57,223 nucleotides of DNA from an uncultured Acidimicrobiales bacterium (GCA_902805655.1 CADCTF010000098.1:1-57223), one strand, 5' to 3'. Shown: positions 30,342 to 39,612, counted from the stretch's first letter. Made by a program: numbers and translations. The notes: generated from the letters alone by a model not told the origin.

Positions 30342-31814
30342 TCACGTGGCCCGGTGGTCGGCGGCCACCGGCGGGTCGTCGCACGCCTCGAGCACGGAGG
30401 CCCGGGTGAGGGGCTCCACAGCCGCGGTGCGGCGCACCAACGCCGCCGCGATCAGGCCGCCGGCCGCGGTGAGGCCGGCGGCGACGAGGAGGCCGCGCTC
30501 GAAGCCCCGGTCGAGGGTCGCGGCGATCGGCAGGTCCGACCTGATCCCGGCCACGGCCGGGATGGCGGCCACGGCGAGCAGTCCTCCGAGGCGGGCGATG
30601 GCGTTGTTGACGCCGGACGCCACACCGGTCTGCTCGGCGTCAGCGCCGGCCAGCACCGCCGCGGTGAGAGGGGCCACGGTGAGCGACATGCCGAGACCCA
30701 CCACGACGACGCCCGGGAGGACGCCGCTGAGGTACTGGGTGCCCGGCGCCACGCGGCTGAGGAGCAGCACGCCCGCCGCCGTCAGCAGCGGGCCGGCCGT
30801 CATGGGCAACCGGGCCCCGATCCGCTGGGCGAGCTGGCCGGCCCCTCTGGAGAGCACCAGGAGGAGCACGGTGAAGGGCACGAACGCGGCACCTGCTTCG
30901 AGGGCCGAGTAGCCGAGGGAGGCCTGGAGCCGGAGGACGATGAGGAACATCGCGCCACCGAAGCCGGCGTAGACCGCGAGGGTGACCAGGTTGGCGCCGG
31001 TGAACTGCGTCGACCGGAACATGCCGAGTGGGAGCATCGGGTGGCGGATGGTCTTCTCCACGACGATGAACGCGACGAGCCCGACTGCGGCGACGGCGGC
31101 CGCGACCACGCTCCTGAGGCCGGTGTGCTCGATGGCGGCGTACGAGGCGGCGGCCAGGGTCAGCGTGGCCAGCGCCGCGCCCCACACGTCCATCGGACCC
31201 CGGATGGGCGCTCTCGTCTCGGGCACGTGCCGCACGGCCAGGACGATGGCCACCGCCGCGAGCGGCACGTTGATGAAGAAGATGAACCGCCAGCTGACCG
31301 AGTCGATCAGCCAGCCTCCGACGAAGGGGCCGACGGACGTGGTGACGCCGGCCAGGCCCGACCACGCGCCGATCGCCTGGGCCCGGTCGTCGGGGTGAAA
31401 GGTGGCGGCGATGATGGAGAGGCTTCCCGGCACCAGCAGGGCGGCCGCCACGCCCTGCAGGGCTCGCGCCGCGATCAGGGCGCCGGTGTTCGGGGCCGCG
31501 CCGCAGAGAAGCGACGCGAGGGTGAAGCCGGCGAGCCCGGTGACGAACATCCGGCGCCGGCCGAGGCGGTCCCCGAGGCTTCCTCCCAGCAGCAGCAGGG
31601 CCGACAGCGTCACGAGATAGGCGTTGGCGATCCACTGGAGGCCGCCGAGCGACGTCCCGAGGTCCTCGCCGATGGTCGGCAGCGCGACGTTGACGATCGT
31701 CCCGTCCAGGAACGCGATGCCCGAGCCGAGCACCGTGGCGGCGATCACGCGGCGCGCCACCGGCGTGCCGAAGCGGATCATCGGTGCGGACGGCCCGGAG
31801 GCTTCCTCGCTCAC
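30342..31814 (-). CDS. MFS drug exporter, DHA2/EmrB-QacA type
   Basis: A 490-aa transporter with 14 predicted membrane helices. Motif A GGSLGDRLGRRRMFV and the IVNVALPTIGEDLG motif of helix 1 are clear, as is the antiporter-type GPFVGGWLIDSVSWRFIFFIN (motif C region). It likely exports drugs or metabolites by proton antiport. The GTG start overlaps the TGA of the upstream regulator gene (GTGA), so regulator and pump are one operon. Confidence 0.93.
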   Translation of the reverse strand: MSEEASGPSAPMIRFGTPVARRVIAATVLGSGIAFLDGTIVNVALPTIGEDLGTSLGGLQWIANAYLVTLSALLLLGGSLGDRLGRRRMFVTGLAGFTLASLLCGAAPNTGALIAARALQGVAAALLVPGSLSIIAATFHPDDRAQAIGAWSGLAGVTTSVGPFVGGWLIDSVSWRFIFFINVPLAAVAIVLAVRHVPETRAPIRGPMDVWGAALATLTLAAASYAAIEHTGLRSVVAAAVAAVGLVAFIVVEKTIRHPMLPLGMFRSTQFTGANLVTLAVYAGFGGAMFLIVLRLQASLGYSALEAGAAFVPFTVLLLVLSRGAGQLAQRIGARLPMTAGPLLTAAGVLLLSRVAPGTQYLSGVLPGVVVVGLGMSLTVAPLTAAVLAGADAEQTGVASGVNNAIARLGGLLAVAAIPAVAGIRSDLPIAATLDRGFERGLLVAAGLTAAGGLIAAALVRRTAAVEPLTRASVLEACDDPPVAADHRAT

Positions 31815-32572
31815 GGCCCGCTCCGGTCTGCGAGCGCGAGCAGCTGACGCAGCGTCGCGCCCGGAGCACCGACGTGGACGGGACGGCCGGTCGACGACTC
31901 GATGATGGCGGCCGCCAGCTTGGCCACGGCCACGGTGCCGGACCGGCTCGCGCTCAGCACCACGTGATCGGAAGCCTCTGACCTGGCCAGCGTGGCCAGG
32001 TCATGGGTCGGCACCTGGGTGCTCAGGTGGTGCACGTGCCAACGGTCTGCCCTCAGGACCAGAGCGGCCATGCTCGCCGGCAGGGCGTGCTGCTCCCCGC
32101 TAGGGGTGGCCACGACGCAGACTCCCCGCGCCACGCCGGTCTGCTCCACCTCGATCCGCAGCACGAGCCGCTCGCAGATCGCGGAGGCGCGGTGCTCCTC
32201 GGCGACCGACAACAGGCCCGACGCCCACTCCTCACCCAGCTGGTGCAGGACGGGCGTGAAGAGGTTCTCGCACAGCATCAGGACCTCGACCCCCCGATCC
32301 ACCAGGCGGTCGACCGCCCGCCGGGCAGCCGGCTCGTCGCCGGCCCTCAGGAGGAAGTACAGCTGGCGACTGCGCTCGTCCCAGTCGCTGAGCCGGAGCG
32401 GAGGCGGTGACAGGCGGGCGCTCTGGCCGCCCGACTCGAACCGCTCGAGCGTCGCTTCGGAGATCTCGTATCCGCTCGGCGTCCTCCGGGCCTCCAGCTC
32501 GCCGGCCCGGACCCACGCGTAGGCGGTCTGCGAGTGAACTCCGAGCCGCTCGGCTGCGTCGTGCAGGTTCAC
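31811..32572 (-). CDS. MerR/BldC-type HTH regulator with cobalamin-binding (CarH/LitR-like) domain
   Basis: A 253-aa regulator. Residues 1-45 are a MerR/excisionase-type HTH (LHDAAERLGVHSQTAYAWVRAGELEARRTPSGYE). Residues about 70-140 form a B12-binding-2 helical cap with W-x9-EH (EEWASGLLSVAEEHRAS), the motif that contacts adenosylcobalamin in CarH photoreceptors. The Rossmann part has GEQHALP at the place of DxHxxG, so the axial His is kept but Asp and Gly are not. GTG 32572 is chosen because GGAGG lies 4-5 bases upstream. It probably controls the co-transcribed MFS pump, possibly by light or cobalamin. Confidence 0.78.
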   Translation of the reverse strand: MNLHDAAERLGVHSQTAYAWVRAGELEARRTPSGYEISEATLERFESGGQSARLSPPPLRLSDWDERSRQLYFLLRAGDEPAARRAVDRLVDRGVEVLMLCENLFTPVLHQLGEEWASGLLSVAEEHRASAICERLVLRIEVEQTGVARGVCVVATPSGEQHALPASMAALVLRADRWHVHHLSTQVPTHDLATLARSEASDHVVLSASRSGTVAVAKLAAAIIESSTGRPVHVGAPGATLRQLLALADRSGP

Positions 32573-32645
32573 CGTTCCTCCGGTGGCCACGATATGCCAG
32601 TCACGCCCAAGACACCGAGGCTCGTGCGGGGTGGCAGCCTGGTGT

Positions 32646-32864
32646 GTGGCAACCGCGCGGAGCCTGAACGAGCCGCACCCTGAGCGGTTGCCGCTCGACC
32701 ACCCACGTCGCGCCGCGATCCTGGCCGCGCACGAGGCTGCGCTGGCCGCCGGCAAAGCGGGCTACGTCGATCCGGGCACCGGCTTGTTCGTGCTCACCGC
32801 CGCCGCGCTGGTGGCGCAGGGCACCTGCTGCGGGCGTGGCTGCCGTCACTGCCCGTACTGCTAG
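32646..32864 (+). CDS. DUF5522 family small Cys-rich protein
   Basis: A 72-aa protein with the family core LDHPRRAAILAAHEAALAAG, GYVDPGTGLFVLTA and the Cys-rich tail GTCCGRGCRHCPYC, which could bind a metal. Function unknown. The exact start is uncertain; GTG 32646 is the last plausible one before the conserved core. It is divergent from the B12-type regulator and 28 bases ahead of an MFS gene. Confidence 0.75.
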   Translation: MATARSLNEPHPERLPLDHPRRAAILAAHEAALAAGKAGYVDPGTGLFVLTAAALVAQGTCCGRGCRHCPYC

Positions 32865-32879
32865 GTGGCGGGAGGTTCG

Positions 32880-32885
32880 TAGTCT
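32880..32885 (+). promoter_or_regulatory. Candidate -10 element of the second MFS gene
   Basis: TAGTCT ends 7 bases before the GTG at 32893; no ribosome binding site is visible between them. Confidence 0.4.
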
Positions 32886-32892
32886 CTCCCGG

Positions 32893-34362
32893 GTGACCGA
32901 GCGCGGCCGGGGTGGGGGGCCGTGGGCGGTGCTCGTCGTCGTCCTCGTCGGTCAGTTCATGATCGTGAGCGCCGTGGGCAGCATGAACGTCGCCCTGCCG
33001 GCCATCCGCGACGACCTCGGCGCCTCGCCGGCGGCCATGCAGTGGGTGCTCGTGCTCTACCAGCTCGGGTACGCCTCGCTGCTGGTCACCGGCGGCCGCC
33101 TGGGCGACCTGTTCGGACGCAAGCGGGTGTTCATCGCCGGCCTCACGGGGTTCGTCGCCGCCTCCACGCTGGCTGCGGTGGCGCCCACGCCGGGGCTCCT
33201 GCTGGCCGCGCGCCTCTTGCAAGGACTGTGCGGTGGCATCACCTCGCCCCAGGTGCTCGCCGTCATCCAGGTGGCCGTGCCGGTGCACGAGCGGCCGAAG
33301 GCGTTTGCGGCCTTCGGGATGGTGAGCGGCAGCGCCTTCATGCTCGGTCAGGTGATCAGCGGCGGCCTCATCCGAATCGACGTGCTGGACCTGGGGTGGC
33401 GCTCGGCGCTGCTGGTCAACCTGGTCATCGGCGTCGTGGCCGTCCCCGCAGCGATGCGCGTCCTTCCCCGCACCGCTCCAAGCCGTGACCACCGCCTGGA
33501 CTTCCCGGGCATGGTGCTGGCCACGACCACCGGCCTGTTGGTGCTGTACCCGGTGATCCAGGGTCGCGCCGCCGGGTGGCCGCCCTACTTCCTCGGGATG
33601 CTGGCCGCCGCCGTCGTCCTCGGAGCCGTCTTCCTCCGCCTCGAGCGGCGCCTGACCGACCGTGGCGCCGATCCGCTCATCGACATGAGCCTCTTCGGCG
33701 AACGGTCCTTCAGGGCCGGGCTCATCGTCGCGTTCGCGCTCTCGTTCAGCACCTTGCCGACGTTCTACGTCGTGACCCTCACGCTGCAGCTGGGGTTCGG
33801 CTTCGACGCGCTCACCGCCGCGCTGGCCACGGCTCCCACGCCGATCGCCGTCATCACCACGTCGATGCTCTCGAGCCGGCTGCTGGCCCGCTATGGCCGG
33901 GGCACGGTGGCCATCGCCTCGCTCTTCGGCATCAGCGCATCGGTGGTGCTGCTGCTGACGGTCACGCTGGCGCCTCGGCCGCTCAGCCCGCTGGACCTCG
34001 TGCCTGCGCTCCTCCTGCTCGGCTGCAACAACGGGCTCGGCATGACCAGCGTCGTCAACCTGACGCTCGTCGACGTCCCTCAGGCGCGTGCTGGCTCGGC
34101 GTCGGGAGTGCTGCAGACCGTGCAGCAGGGCACGAGCGCGCTGGGTGTGGCGGTGGCCGGCGTCATCTTCTTCGGCGCCATCGGTGACGACACCGGCACC
34201 GACTCCATCGTCTCCGGCCTCCGAGCCACCCTTGCCCTGACGGTTGTCTGCAGCCTGAGCGTCCTCGTGCTCCACCGGCTGCTGCCACCACTGCCCAGGC
34301 GCGCTGAGGAGCTCGACCTCGAGCCGGACCCTGGTTCTCCTCTCAAGCCGAGTGCCGGGTAA
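32893..34362 (+). CDS. MFS transporter, DHA2 type
   Basis: A 489-aa membrane protein with about 14 helices: SMNVALPAIRDDLGASPAAM in helix 1 region, motif A GGRLGDLFGRKRVFIAG, and VSGSAFMLGQVISGGLI in the antiporter helix. Probably a drug or metabolite exporter. It differs from the neighbour at 30342 in sequence, so the two are not recent duplicates. GTG start at 32893 avoids overlap with the DUF5522 gene. Confidence 0.9.
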   Translation: MTERGRGGGPWAVLVVVLVGQFMIVSAVGSMNVALPAIRDDLGASPAAMQWVLVLYQLGYASLLVTGGRLGDLFGRKRVFIAGLTGFVAASTLAAVAPTPGLLLAARLLQGLCGGITSPQVLAVIQVAVPVHERPKAFAAFGMVSGSAFMLGQVISGGLIRIDVLDLGWRSALLVNLVIGVVAVPAAMRVLPRTAPSRDHRLDFPGMVLATTTGLLVLYPVIQGRAAGWPPYFLGMLAAAVVLGAVFLRLERRLTDRGADPLIDMSLFGERSFRAGLIVAFALSFSTLPTFYVVTLTLQLGFGFDALTAALATAPTPIAVITTSMLSSRLLARYGRGTVAIASLFGISASVVLLLTVTLAPRPLSPLDLVPALLLLGCNNGLGMTSVVNLTLVDVPQARAGSASGVLQTVQQGTSALGVAVAGVIFFGAIGDDTGTDSIVSGLRATLALTVVCSLSVLVLHRLLPPLPRRAEELDLEPDPGSPLKPSAG

Positions 34363-34376
34363 GCCAGAATGCCGCC

Positions 34377-34772
34377 ATGCGAGCCGCCGCCACCTTCGAG
34401 ATCACCGACTGGGACCAGACGGAGTGGGACGACAGCCCCAGCGGCAAGCTGGCGCAGGCGCGGGTGACCAAGCAGTTCAGCGGGGAGGTCGAGGGCACGA
34501 GCGTGGCCGCGGTGCTCATGGCCGAGACGAGCGTCGGCCCGGCTGCCTACACGGCCCAGGAGCGGTTCACCGGCTCCCTCGGCGGCCGAACCGGCACCTT
34601 CATGGCCCAGCACGGGGCGACGGAGTTCGGCAACCAGTCGGGCTGGGTGATCATCACCGGCTCGGGGAGCGGCGAGCTCGCCGGGGTCTCGGGCACCGCC
34701 GTGCTGGATGTCGACGGCGACGGCGGCCATCGGATCACCTTCGAATACGAGCTCGCACCAACCGAGAGCTGA
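34377..34772 (+). CDS. DUF3224 family protein
   Basis: A 131-aa protein with the beta-barrel pattern of DUF3224: KLAQARVTKQFSGEVEGTS, a Tyr-x-x-x-Glu-Arg stretch (YTAQERFTGSLGGRTGTF) and a GTAVLDVDGDGGHRITFEYEL end. Function unknown, likely a small-ligand-binding barrel. It follows the MFS gene by 14 bases. Confidence 0.85.
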   Translation: MRAAATFEITDWDQTEWDDSPSGKLAQARVTKQFSGEVEGTSVAAVLMAETSVGPAAYTAQERFTGSLGGRTGTFMAQHGATEFGNQSGWVIITGSGSGELAGVSGTAVLDVDGDGGHRITFEYELAPTES

Positions 34773-34787
34773 CCCGGCGGCTCCTGC

Positions 34788-35624
34788 TCAGGCCATCTCG
34801 CTCAGGTCGAGCTCGGCCGCGATGTAGCCGAACGCACCCGTGCCCTTCCCTTCGAGGATCCGCTCGAACACCGCGCTGGCGCGGTCGAGGTCGCCGTTGT
34901 AGAGGTACCAGTTCCCCACGCCGTAGCCCTGAGTCGCGTAGATCGTCTCCAGGCTGTGGATCGCCTGCGTGCCGCGGTCGGGGTTCAGCAGATCCTCCGG
35001 CGCCAGCTCGCCGCGGTACATCCGCAACCTTCGGTAGTACGACGGGCCTTCGAGGAACTGCTCGTCTGCGAGCCCAGCAGGGACGTCCTCCAGCACGGTC
35101 GCGGCCTGCTGGTCGTCCCCCGCCCGCCGCAGCGTCATGTACAGCCAGTCGGCACACGCCGTGATGCCGTCGTAGTCCTCGTCCGCCACCCAGTCGCGAC
35201 AGAGGCGATAGGTGGCCGCCGCCTCATCCCACTGGCGCAGCAGGTAGTGCGCGAGACCGAGGTGGTAGTAGGTGTTGAACTGGATGCTCGTCGGGGGCAC
35301 GGGCAGCTCGTTGTCCGGGCCGTCGGGCTCCAGCCAGAGCTCCATGCCGTCGATCAGGTCGGCGGCTCGCTGCAGGTCGGCGAGCGCCTCCGGGAACCGG
35401 CGGGTGGAGATGTAGCGGTGCCCGCGCTGGCGGAGCAGCTCGAAGGAGTCCGGGTGCTGCTCGAGCCCTGCGGTGAAGACGTCGATGGCCTCGTCGAAGC
35501 GGTTCCTGAACCCCAGCACCCGCCCGTACCAGACGGTGTTGGCCAGCGTGGGGTCCGACCGGTGTGCGCGTTCGGCTGCTTCCAACGTCCGTTGCGAGCG
35601 TTCCCGCAGCGTGCCTTCGGCCAC
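34788..35624 (-). CDS. Tetratricopeptide-repeat protein
   Basis: A 278-aa soluble protein made of TPR-like helix pairs, clearest at FRNRFDEAIDVFTAGLEQHPD, RRFPEALADLQRAADLI, LLRQWDEAAATYRLC and NGDLDRASAVFERILEG. Probably a protein-interaction scaffold. No enzymatic motif or signal peptide. The only neighbour on the same strand is the GCS2-type ligase 70 bases upstream; co-transcription is possible but unproven. Confidence 0.8.
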   Translation of the reverse strand: MAEGTLRERSQRTLEAAERAHRSDPTLANTVWYGRVLGFRNRFDEAIDVFTAGLEQHPDSFELLRQRGHRYISTRRFPEALADLQRAADLIDGMELWLEPDGPDNELPVPPTSIQFNTYYHLGLAHYLLRQWDEAAATYRLCRDWVADEDYDGITACADWLYMTLRRAGDDQQAATVLEDVPAGLADEQFLEGPSYYRRLRMYRGELAPEDLLNPDRGTQAIHSLETIYATQGYGVGNWYLYNGDLDRASAVFERILEGKGTGAFGYIAAELDLSEMA

Positions 35625-35694
35625 TCGTTGCCTCCTCTACGACCCGCTCCGGACCGTGACGGTAGTGGCCGGTCCGGGTGTCGAAGGTCAGACC

Positions 35695-36864
35695 TCAGCA
35701 GACGGAGGTGGTCGTCGCCGTGATGTGGGACACGTGGTCGGAACCCGTGTCCAACGCCTTGAAGGCGTCGCGCTGCCGCTGGGCGCCGTTCCCGCGACGC
35801 AGGATCGCTTCCACGCCACACGTCACCTCGTCGAGGTCCCCGTGCTCCTCGAGGCCGGGCCGCACGAGCTCGAGCAGCTGCCCCACCACGGTCACCGCGG
35901 GACGGGTGCCTGTGGCGGTGGCCGCGACCAGCGACCCGTCGAGTCCGTACCGCGCCGCCCGCCACATGGCCGCGTCGAGCAGCTCCCGCCGGGGCAGCAC
36001 CGGCTCGACGCCTTCGACGGCGTCGACCGCGCACGTCCAGGCCAGGGCCCGAACGAGGCCGGCGAGGACCACGGCGTCGTCCACCGAGAGGCAGACGTCG
36101 CACGGCCGGAACTCCAGGGTCGGGTACCGCGACGACGGCCGGACGTACCAGTAGAGGAAGGTGGCGTCCTCGATGGCGTCGATCGTCTGGAGGCCCTCCA
36201 CCAGGCTGTCGTACTCCGCCGCCGAGTCGAGGCGAGGCGGCATGCCCGACGTGGGCCACCGCTGCCAGACCTGGAGCCGGTAGCTGTCGTAGCCGGTGTC
36301 GGTGCCTTCCCAGAACGGCGAGTTGGCGGCCAGGGCCACGAGCGGGGCGAGCCAGGGGCGCACCCGGTTCATCACCTCGATGGCCAGGTCGCGATCGGCG
36401 ATGCCGACGTGCACGTGGCAGCCACAGATCACCTGCTCCTTGGCGACGATCTGGTACACCTCCTCCATGCGTCGGTAGCGCTCGAAGCGGTCGTCCACCT
36501 GCTGGTCCCGCCAGGAGTCGAAGGGGTGCGAGCCCACCGCCGCCACCGCGAGGCCCATCTCGTGAGCAGCCGACGAGAGCCCCGTTCGGAAGCGGGTCAG
36601 ATCGCTCCGCACCTCGGACAGGTTGGTGCAGACCTTGGTGCCCACCTCGATCTGGCAGAGGTTGAGCTCCGACGTCACGGCCTCGCCGACCAGCTCGACG
36701 GCCGCCGGGACCAACAGATCCGCCCGTGGCACCAGTGCTCCCGTGATGCTGTCGACGACGAGGTACTCCTCCTCGACACCCAGCGTGAGAAGTTCCGTGG
36801 CTTCATCCGCCTCTCTCCGCTCCGCCGCGAGCGTGGGCTCGACTCGGGAACAGGTCGATAGCAT
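35695..36864 (-). CDS. Carboxylate-amine ligase, glutamate-cysteine ligase type 2 (YbdK/EgtA-like)
   Basis: A 389-aa GCS2-superfamily ATP-dependent ligase. Signatures: TLGVEEEYLVVDSITGAL (metal/nucleotide Glu cluster), SELNLCQIEVGTKVCTNL, GCHVHVGIADRDLAIEVMNR, and PTLEFRPCDVCLSVDDAV. The family activates the gamma-carboxyl of glutamate and joins it to an amine such as cysteine; YbdK members often have unknown acceptors. It is divergent from the NAGGN-type amidotransferase gene, sharing a 122-base promoter region, so it may supply a gamma-glutamyl building block to that pathway (inference). Confidence 0.88.
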   Translation of the reverse strand: MLSTCSRVEPTLAAERREADEATELLTLGVEEEYLVVDSITGALVPRADLLVPAAVELVGEAVTSELNLCQIEVGTKVCTNLSEVRSDLTRFRTGLSSAAHEMGLAVAAVGSHPFDSWRDQQVDDRFERYRRMEEVYQIVAKEQVICGCHVHVGIADRDLAIEVMNRVRPWLAPLVALAANSPFWEGTDTGYDSYRLQVWQRWPTSGMPPRLDSAAEYDSLVEGLQTIDAIEDATFLYWYVRPSSRYPTLEFRPCDVCLSVDDAVVLAGLVRALAWTCAVDAVEGVEPVLPRRELLDAAMWRAARYGLDGSLVAATATGTRPAVTVVGQLLELVRPGLEEHGDLDEVTCGVEAILRRGNGAQRQRDAFKALDTGSDHVSHITATTTSVC

Positions 36865-36986
36865 CCCGCCGCGGCCACCTCCCGGTCAACGGAACGACAC
36901 GTTCGTCACCGGCAGTTCATCGGCCGGAAACGGTCGGGCAGCAGGGCACACGGCAAGGTGCGCCGGGGACAGCGGAGGGAGAGCAC

Positions 36987-38771
36987 GTGTGCGGCATCAG
37001 CGGTGAGATCCGGTTCGACGGTCGTCCGGCCTCAGTGGAAGCGGTGGCCGCCATGAGCAGATGCCTGGCGGCGCGGGGGCCCGACGGCGACGGCCTGTGG
37101 GCGTCGGGGCCGGTGGCGCTCGGCCACCGCCGACTGGCGGTCATCGACCTCTCGGCCCGAGGGGCACAGCCGATGGTCGACAGCGAGCTGGGGCTGACCG
37201 TGGTGTTCAACGGCTGCATCTACAACTACCCCGAGCTCCGGACCGAGCTGGAGGCGAAGGGCTACCGCTTCTTCTCGACGAGTGACACCGAGGTGCTGCT
37301 GAAGGCATACCACCACTGGGGTGAGCGCTTCGTCGACCACCTCGTCGGGATGTTCGCGCTGTGCATCGTGGAACGTGACACGAACCGGGTGGTGCTGGCT
37401 CGCGACCGTCTCGGCATCAAGCCGCTGTACCTCGCCGAGATGGCCGGGGCGGTGCGCTTCGCCTCCACCCTCCCGGCGCTGGTGGCCGCCGGCGACGTCG
37501 ACTCCACCATCGACCCGGTGGCCCTGCACCACTACCTGACGTTCCACTCGGTGGTGCCGGCGCCGCGCACGATCGTGCGGGGAGTCACGAAGCTGCCGCC
37601 CGCGACCGTCCTCACCATCGAGGCCGACGGGCGTCGACGCCAGGTCGAGTACTGGCGAGCCGATGAAGAAGCCGCGGGCGTCGCGGACGCCGGACCGAAG
37701 AGCGCGGGGGAGTGGCGTGAGGCCGTGGGCGCCGCCCTCCGCCTGGCCGTCCGCCGCCGTCTCGTGTCGGACGTTCCCGTCGGAGTCCTGCTCTCCGGTG
37801 GTCTCGACTCCAGCCTCATCGTCGCCTTGCTGAGCGAGCAGGGCCAGGAGCACCTGTCCACCTTCAGCATCGGCTTCGAGTCCGCCGGGGGAGAGCAGGG
37901 CGACGAGTTCCGGTGGTCCGATGCGGTCGCCAGCCGCTACGGCACCGACCACCACCAGATCCGGGTGCCGACTCCTGACGTCCTCTCGGCGGTGCCGGCC
38001 ACGGTCGCGGCCATGAGCGAGCCGATGGTCAGCCATGACGTGGTGGCGTTCTACCTGCTGTCGCAAGAAGTCGCTCGCCACGTGAAGGTGGTGCAGTCAG
38101 GACAAGGGGCGGACGAGGTCTTCGCCGGCTACCACTGGTACCAGTCGCTCGCGAGCGCTGAATCCGACGATGTCGATCGCTACGCCTCGGTGTTCTTCGA
38201 CCGCACGCACGACGACGTGCGCGACGTGGTGAACCCGGAGCACTTCGCCGACGAGGACGTGAGCCGCTCGTTCGTGGCCGAGCACTTCGGCCGGCCCGGA
38301 GTCACCAGCGCGGTGCGGCGCGCGCTCCGGCTGGACACGCACGTGATGCTGGTGGAGGACCCGGTCAAGCGCGTCGACAACACCACGATGGCCTGGGGCC
38401 TGGAGGCGCGAGTGCCCTTCCTCGACCACGAGCTCGTCGAGCTGGCGGCAGCGTGCCCGGCGGAGCTGCTGCTGGCCCAGGGGGGGAAGGGCATCCTCAA
38501 GGACCTGGCGCGTGACGTGCTGCCGGCCGACCTGATCGACCGCCCGAAGGGCTACTTCCCGGTGCCTCCCCTGGTGCACCTGTCCGGCGCGTCGGTCGAG
38601 CTCCTGAGGGAAGCCCTGCTCAGTCCGGCGGCGGCCGATCGCGGCCTGTTCCGGACGGCGCATGTGCGCCACCTGCTCGACCACCCCGACGAGCTGACGA
38701 CGCTGCGCTACAACAAGCTCTGGGAGCTGGGTCTGCTCGAGCTGTGGCTGCAGACCAACGACATCGGCTGA
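36987..38771 (+). CDS. asnO: Asparagine-synthetase-like amidotransferase, NAGGN type
   Basis: A 594-aa class II glutamine amidotransferase. GTG-TGC gives the processed N-terminal Cys2 nucleophile (MCGISGEIRFDG). The glutaminase domain has ARGPDGDGLWASGPVALGHR and VVFNGCIYNYPELR. The synthetase domain has the PP-motif VGVLLSGGLDSSLIVALL, then MSEPMVSHDVVAFYLLS and VVQSGQGADEVFAGYHWYQ. These blocks match the amidotransferase of N-acetylglutaminylglutamine amide synthesis (as in Pseudomonas and Sinorhizobium) better than AsnB. GAGGGAG precedes the start. The product amidates a small peptide; the exact peptide is inferred. Confidence 0.9.
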   Translation: MCGISGEIRFDGRPASVEAVAAMSRCLAARGPDGDGLWASGPVALGHRRLAVIDLSARGAQPMVDSELGLTVVFNGCIYNYPELRTELEAKGYRFFSTSDTEVLLKAYHHWGERFVDHLVGMFALCIVERDTNRVVLARDRLGIKPLYLAEMAGAVRFASTLPALVAAGDVDSTIDPVALHHYLTFHSVVPAPRTIVRGVTKLPPATVLTIEADGRRRQVEYWRADEEAAGVADAGPKSAGEWREAVGAALRLAVRRRLVSDVPVGVLLSGGLDSSLIVALLSEQGQEHLSTFSIGFESAGGEQGDEFRWSDAVASRYGTDHHQIRVPTPDVLSAVPATVAAMSEPMVSHDVVAFYLLSQEVARHVKVVQSGQGADEVFAGYHWYQSLASAESDDVDRYASVFFDRTHDDVRDVVNPEHFADEDVSRSFVAEHFGRPGVTSAVRRALRLDTHVMLVEDPVKRVDNTTMAWGLEARVPFLDHELVELAAACPAELLLAQGGKGILKDLARDVLPADLIDRPKGYFPVPPLVHLSGASVELLREALLSPAAADRGLFRTAHVRHLLDHPDELTTLRYNKLWELGLLELWLQTNDIG

Positions 38772-38808
38772 ACCGATCACCTGGGGTTCCCCGGCTGGAA
38801 ACACTCAG

Positions 38809-38823
38809 GAAACGAACCGTTTC
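38809..38823. promoter_or_regulatory. Inverted repeat GAAACG-AAC-CGTTTC before the C26 gene
   Basis: A perfect 6-3-6 repeat in the 67-base gap between the amidotransferase and the gamma-glutamyl hydrolase gene, 15 bases before its ATG. Possible operator or weak transcript hairpin. Confidence 0.4.
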
Positions 38824-38838
38824 TACCGTTCTGAAGGT

Positions 38839-39612
38839 ATGAAGCCTCGCATCGGGATCACGACGTCGCCCAGCGTGCACGAGGACCGCTTCCTCGAGGC
38901 GCTGGACCGCACCTACGTCACTGCGATCGTGCGCGCGGGAGCGCTTCCGTTCATCCTCCCGGTGCTCGAAGCGGAGGATGCGCAGGATGCGATCTCGTGC
39001 GTCGACGGCGTCCTCTTCACGGGCGGCGGCGACGTCGACCCTGCCCGATACGGCGCCGTGGCGTCTCCCCACGTCGACGGCCTGGATGCCGCTCGGGATG
39101 CCTACGAGATCGCGCTGGCCGATGCGGCGGCAGCAGCAGGGCTCCCCATGCTCGGCGTCTGTCGAGGCGCACAGGTGATCAACGTCGCCTTCGGCGGCAC
39201 GCTGGTGCAGCACCTTCCGGATGTGAGCGACCTCTCGCACCGCGAGAAGGACCGGTGGGCGGAGCCCGTGCATCCCGTGCGGGTCTCGCTCGACAGCTGC
39301 CTGGCCGGCGTCGTGGAGCGCGAGCTCGTAGGGGTCAACTCGCTTCACCACCAGGCGGTGGATCTCGTCGGGCGTGGCCTTCGAGCCGTCGGCTGGGCGG
39401 GCGACGGTACGATCGAGGCCATCGAAGGTCTTGGCCACCTCCGCGTCCTGGGTGTGCAGTGGCACCCCGAGCTGCTCTCCGCCGAGCCGGGGCATGACGC
39501 TCTCTTCGGCTGGCTGCGGAACGAGGCGGCCCGTGGGCGCACGGCCGAAGCGCCTCACGATGTCGTGCTGGCGGAGGCCGTGTCGTTCGGCGCAGTGCGA
39601 GCTGCGGTTTGA
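38839..39612 (+). CDS. Class C26 gamma-glutamyl hydrolase / PuuD-like glutamine amidotransferase
   Basis: A 257-aa class I GATase-fold hydrolase. Catalytic Cys108 in LGVCRGAQVINVAFGG, His209 and Glu211 in GVQWHPELL. Early landmarks are FTGGGDVDPARYG and the IGITTS start. PuuD-type members cut gamma-glutamyl amide bonds. Its gene lies between the amidotransferase and the ATP-grasp ligase, and its TGA overlaps the next TTG start, so it should act on the same peptide, either trimming or recycling it. Confidence 0.9.
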   Translation: MKPRIGITTSPSVHEDRFLEALDRTYVTAIVRAGALPFILPVLEAEDAQDAISCVDGVLFTGGGDVDPARYGAVASPHVDGLDAARDAYEIALADAAAAAGLPMLGVCRGAQVINVAFGGTLVQHLPDVSDLSHREKDRWAEPVHPVRVSLDSCLAGVVERELVGVNSLHHQAVDLVGRGLRAVGWAGDGTIEAIEGLGHLRVLGVQWHPELLSAEPGHDALFGWLRNEAARGRTAEAPHDVVLAEAVSFGAVRAAV

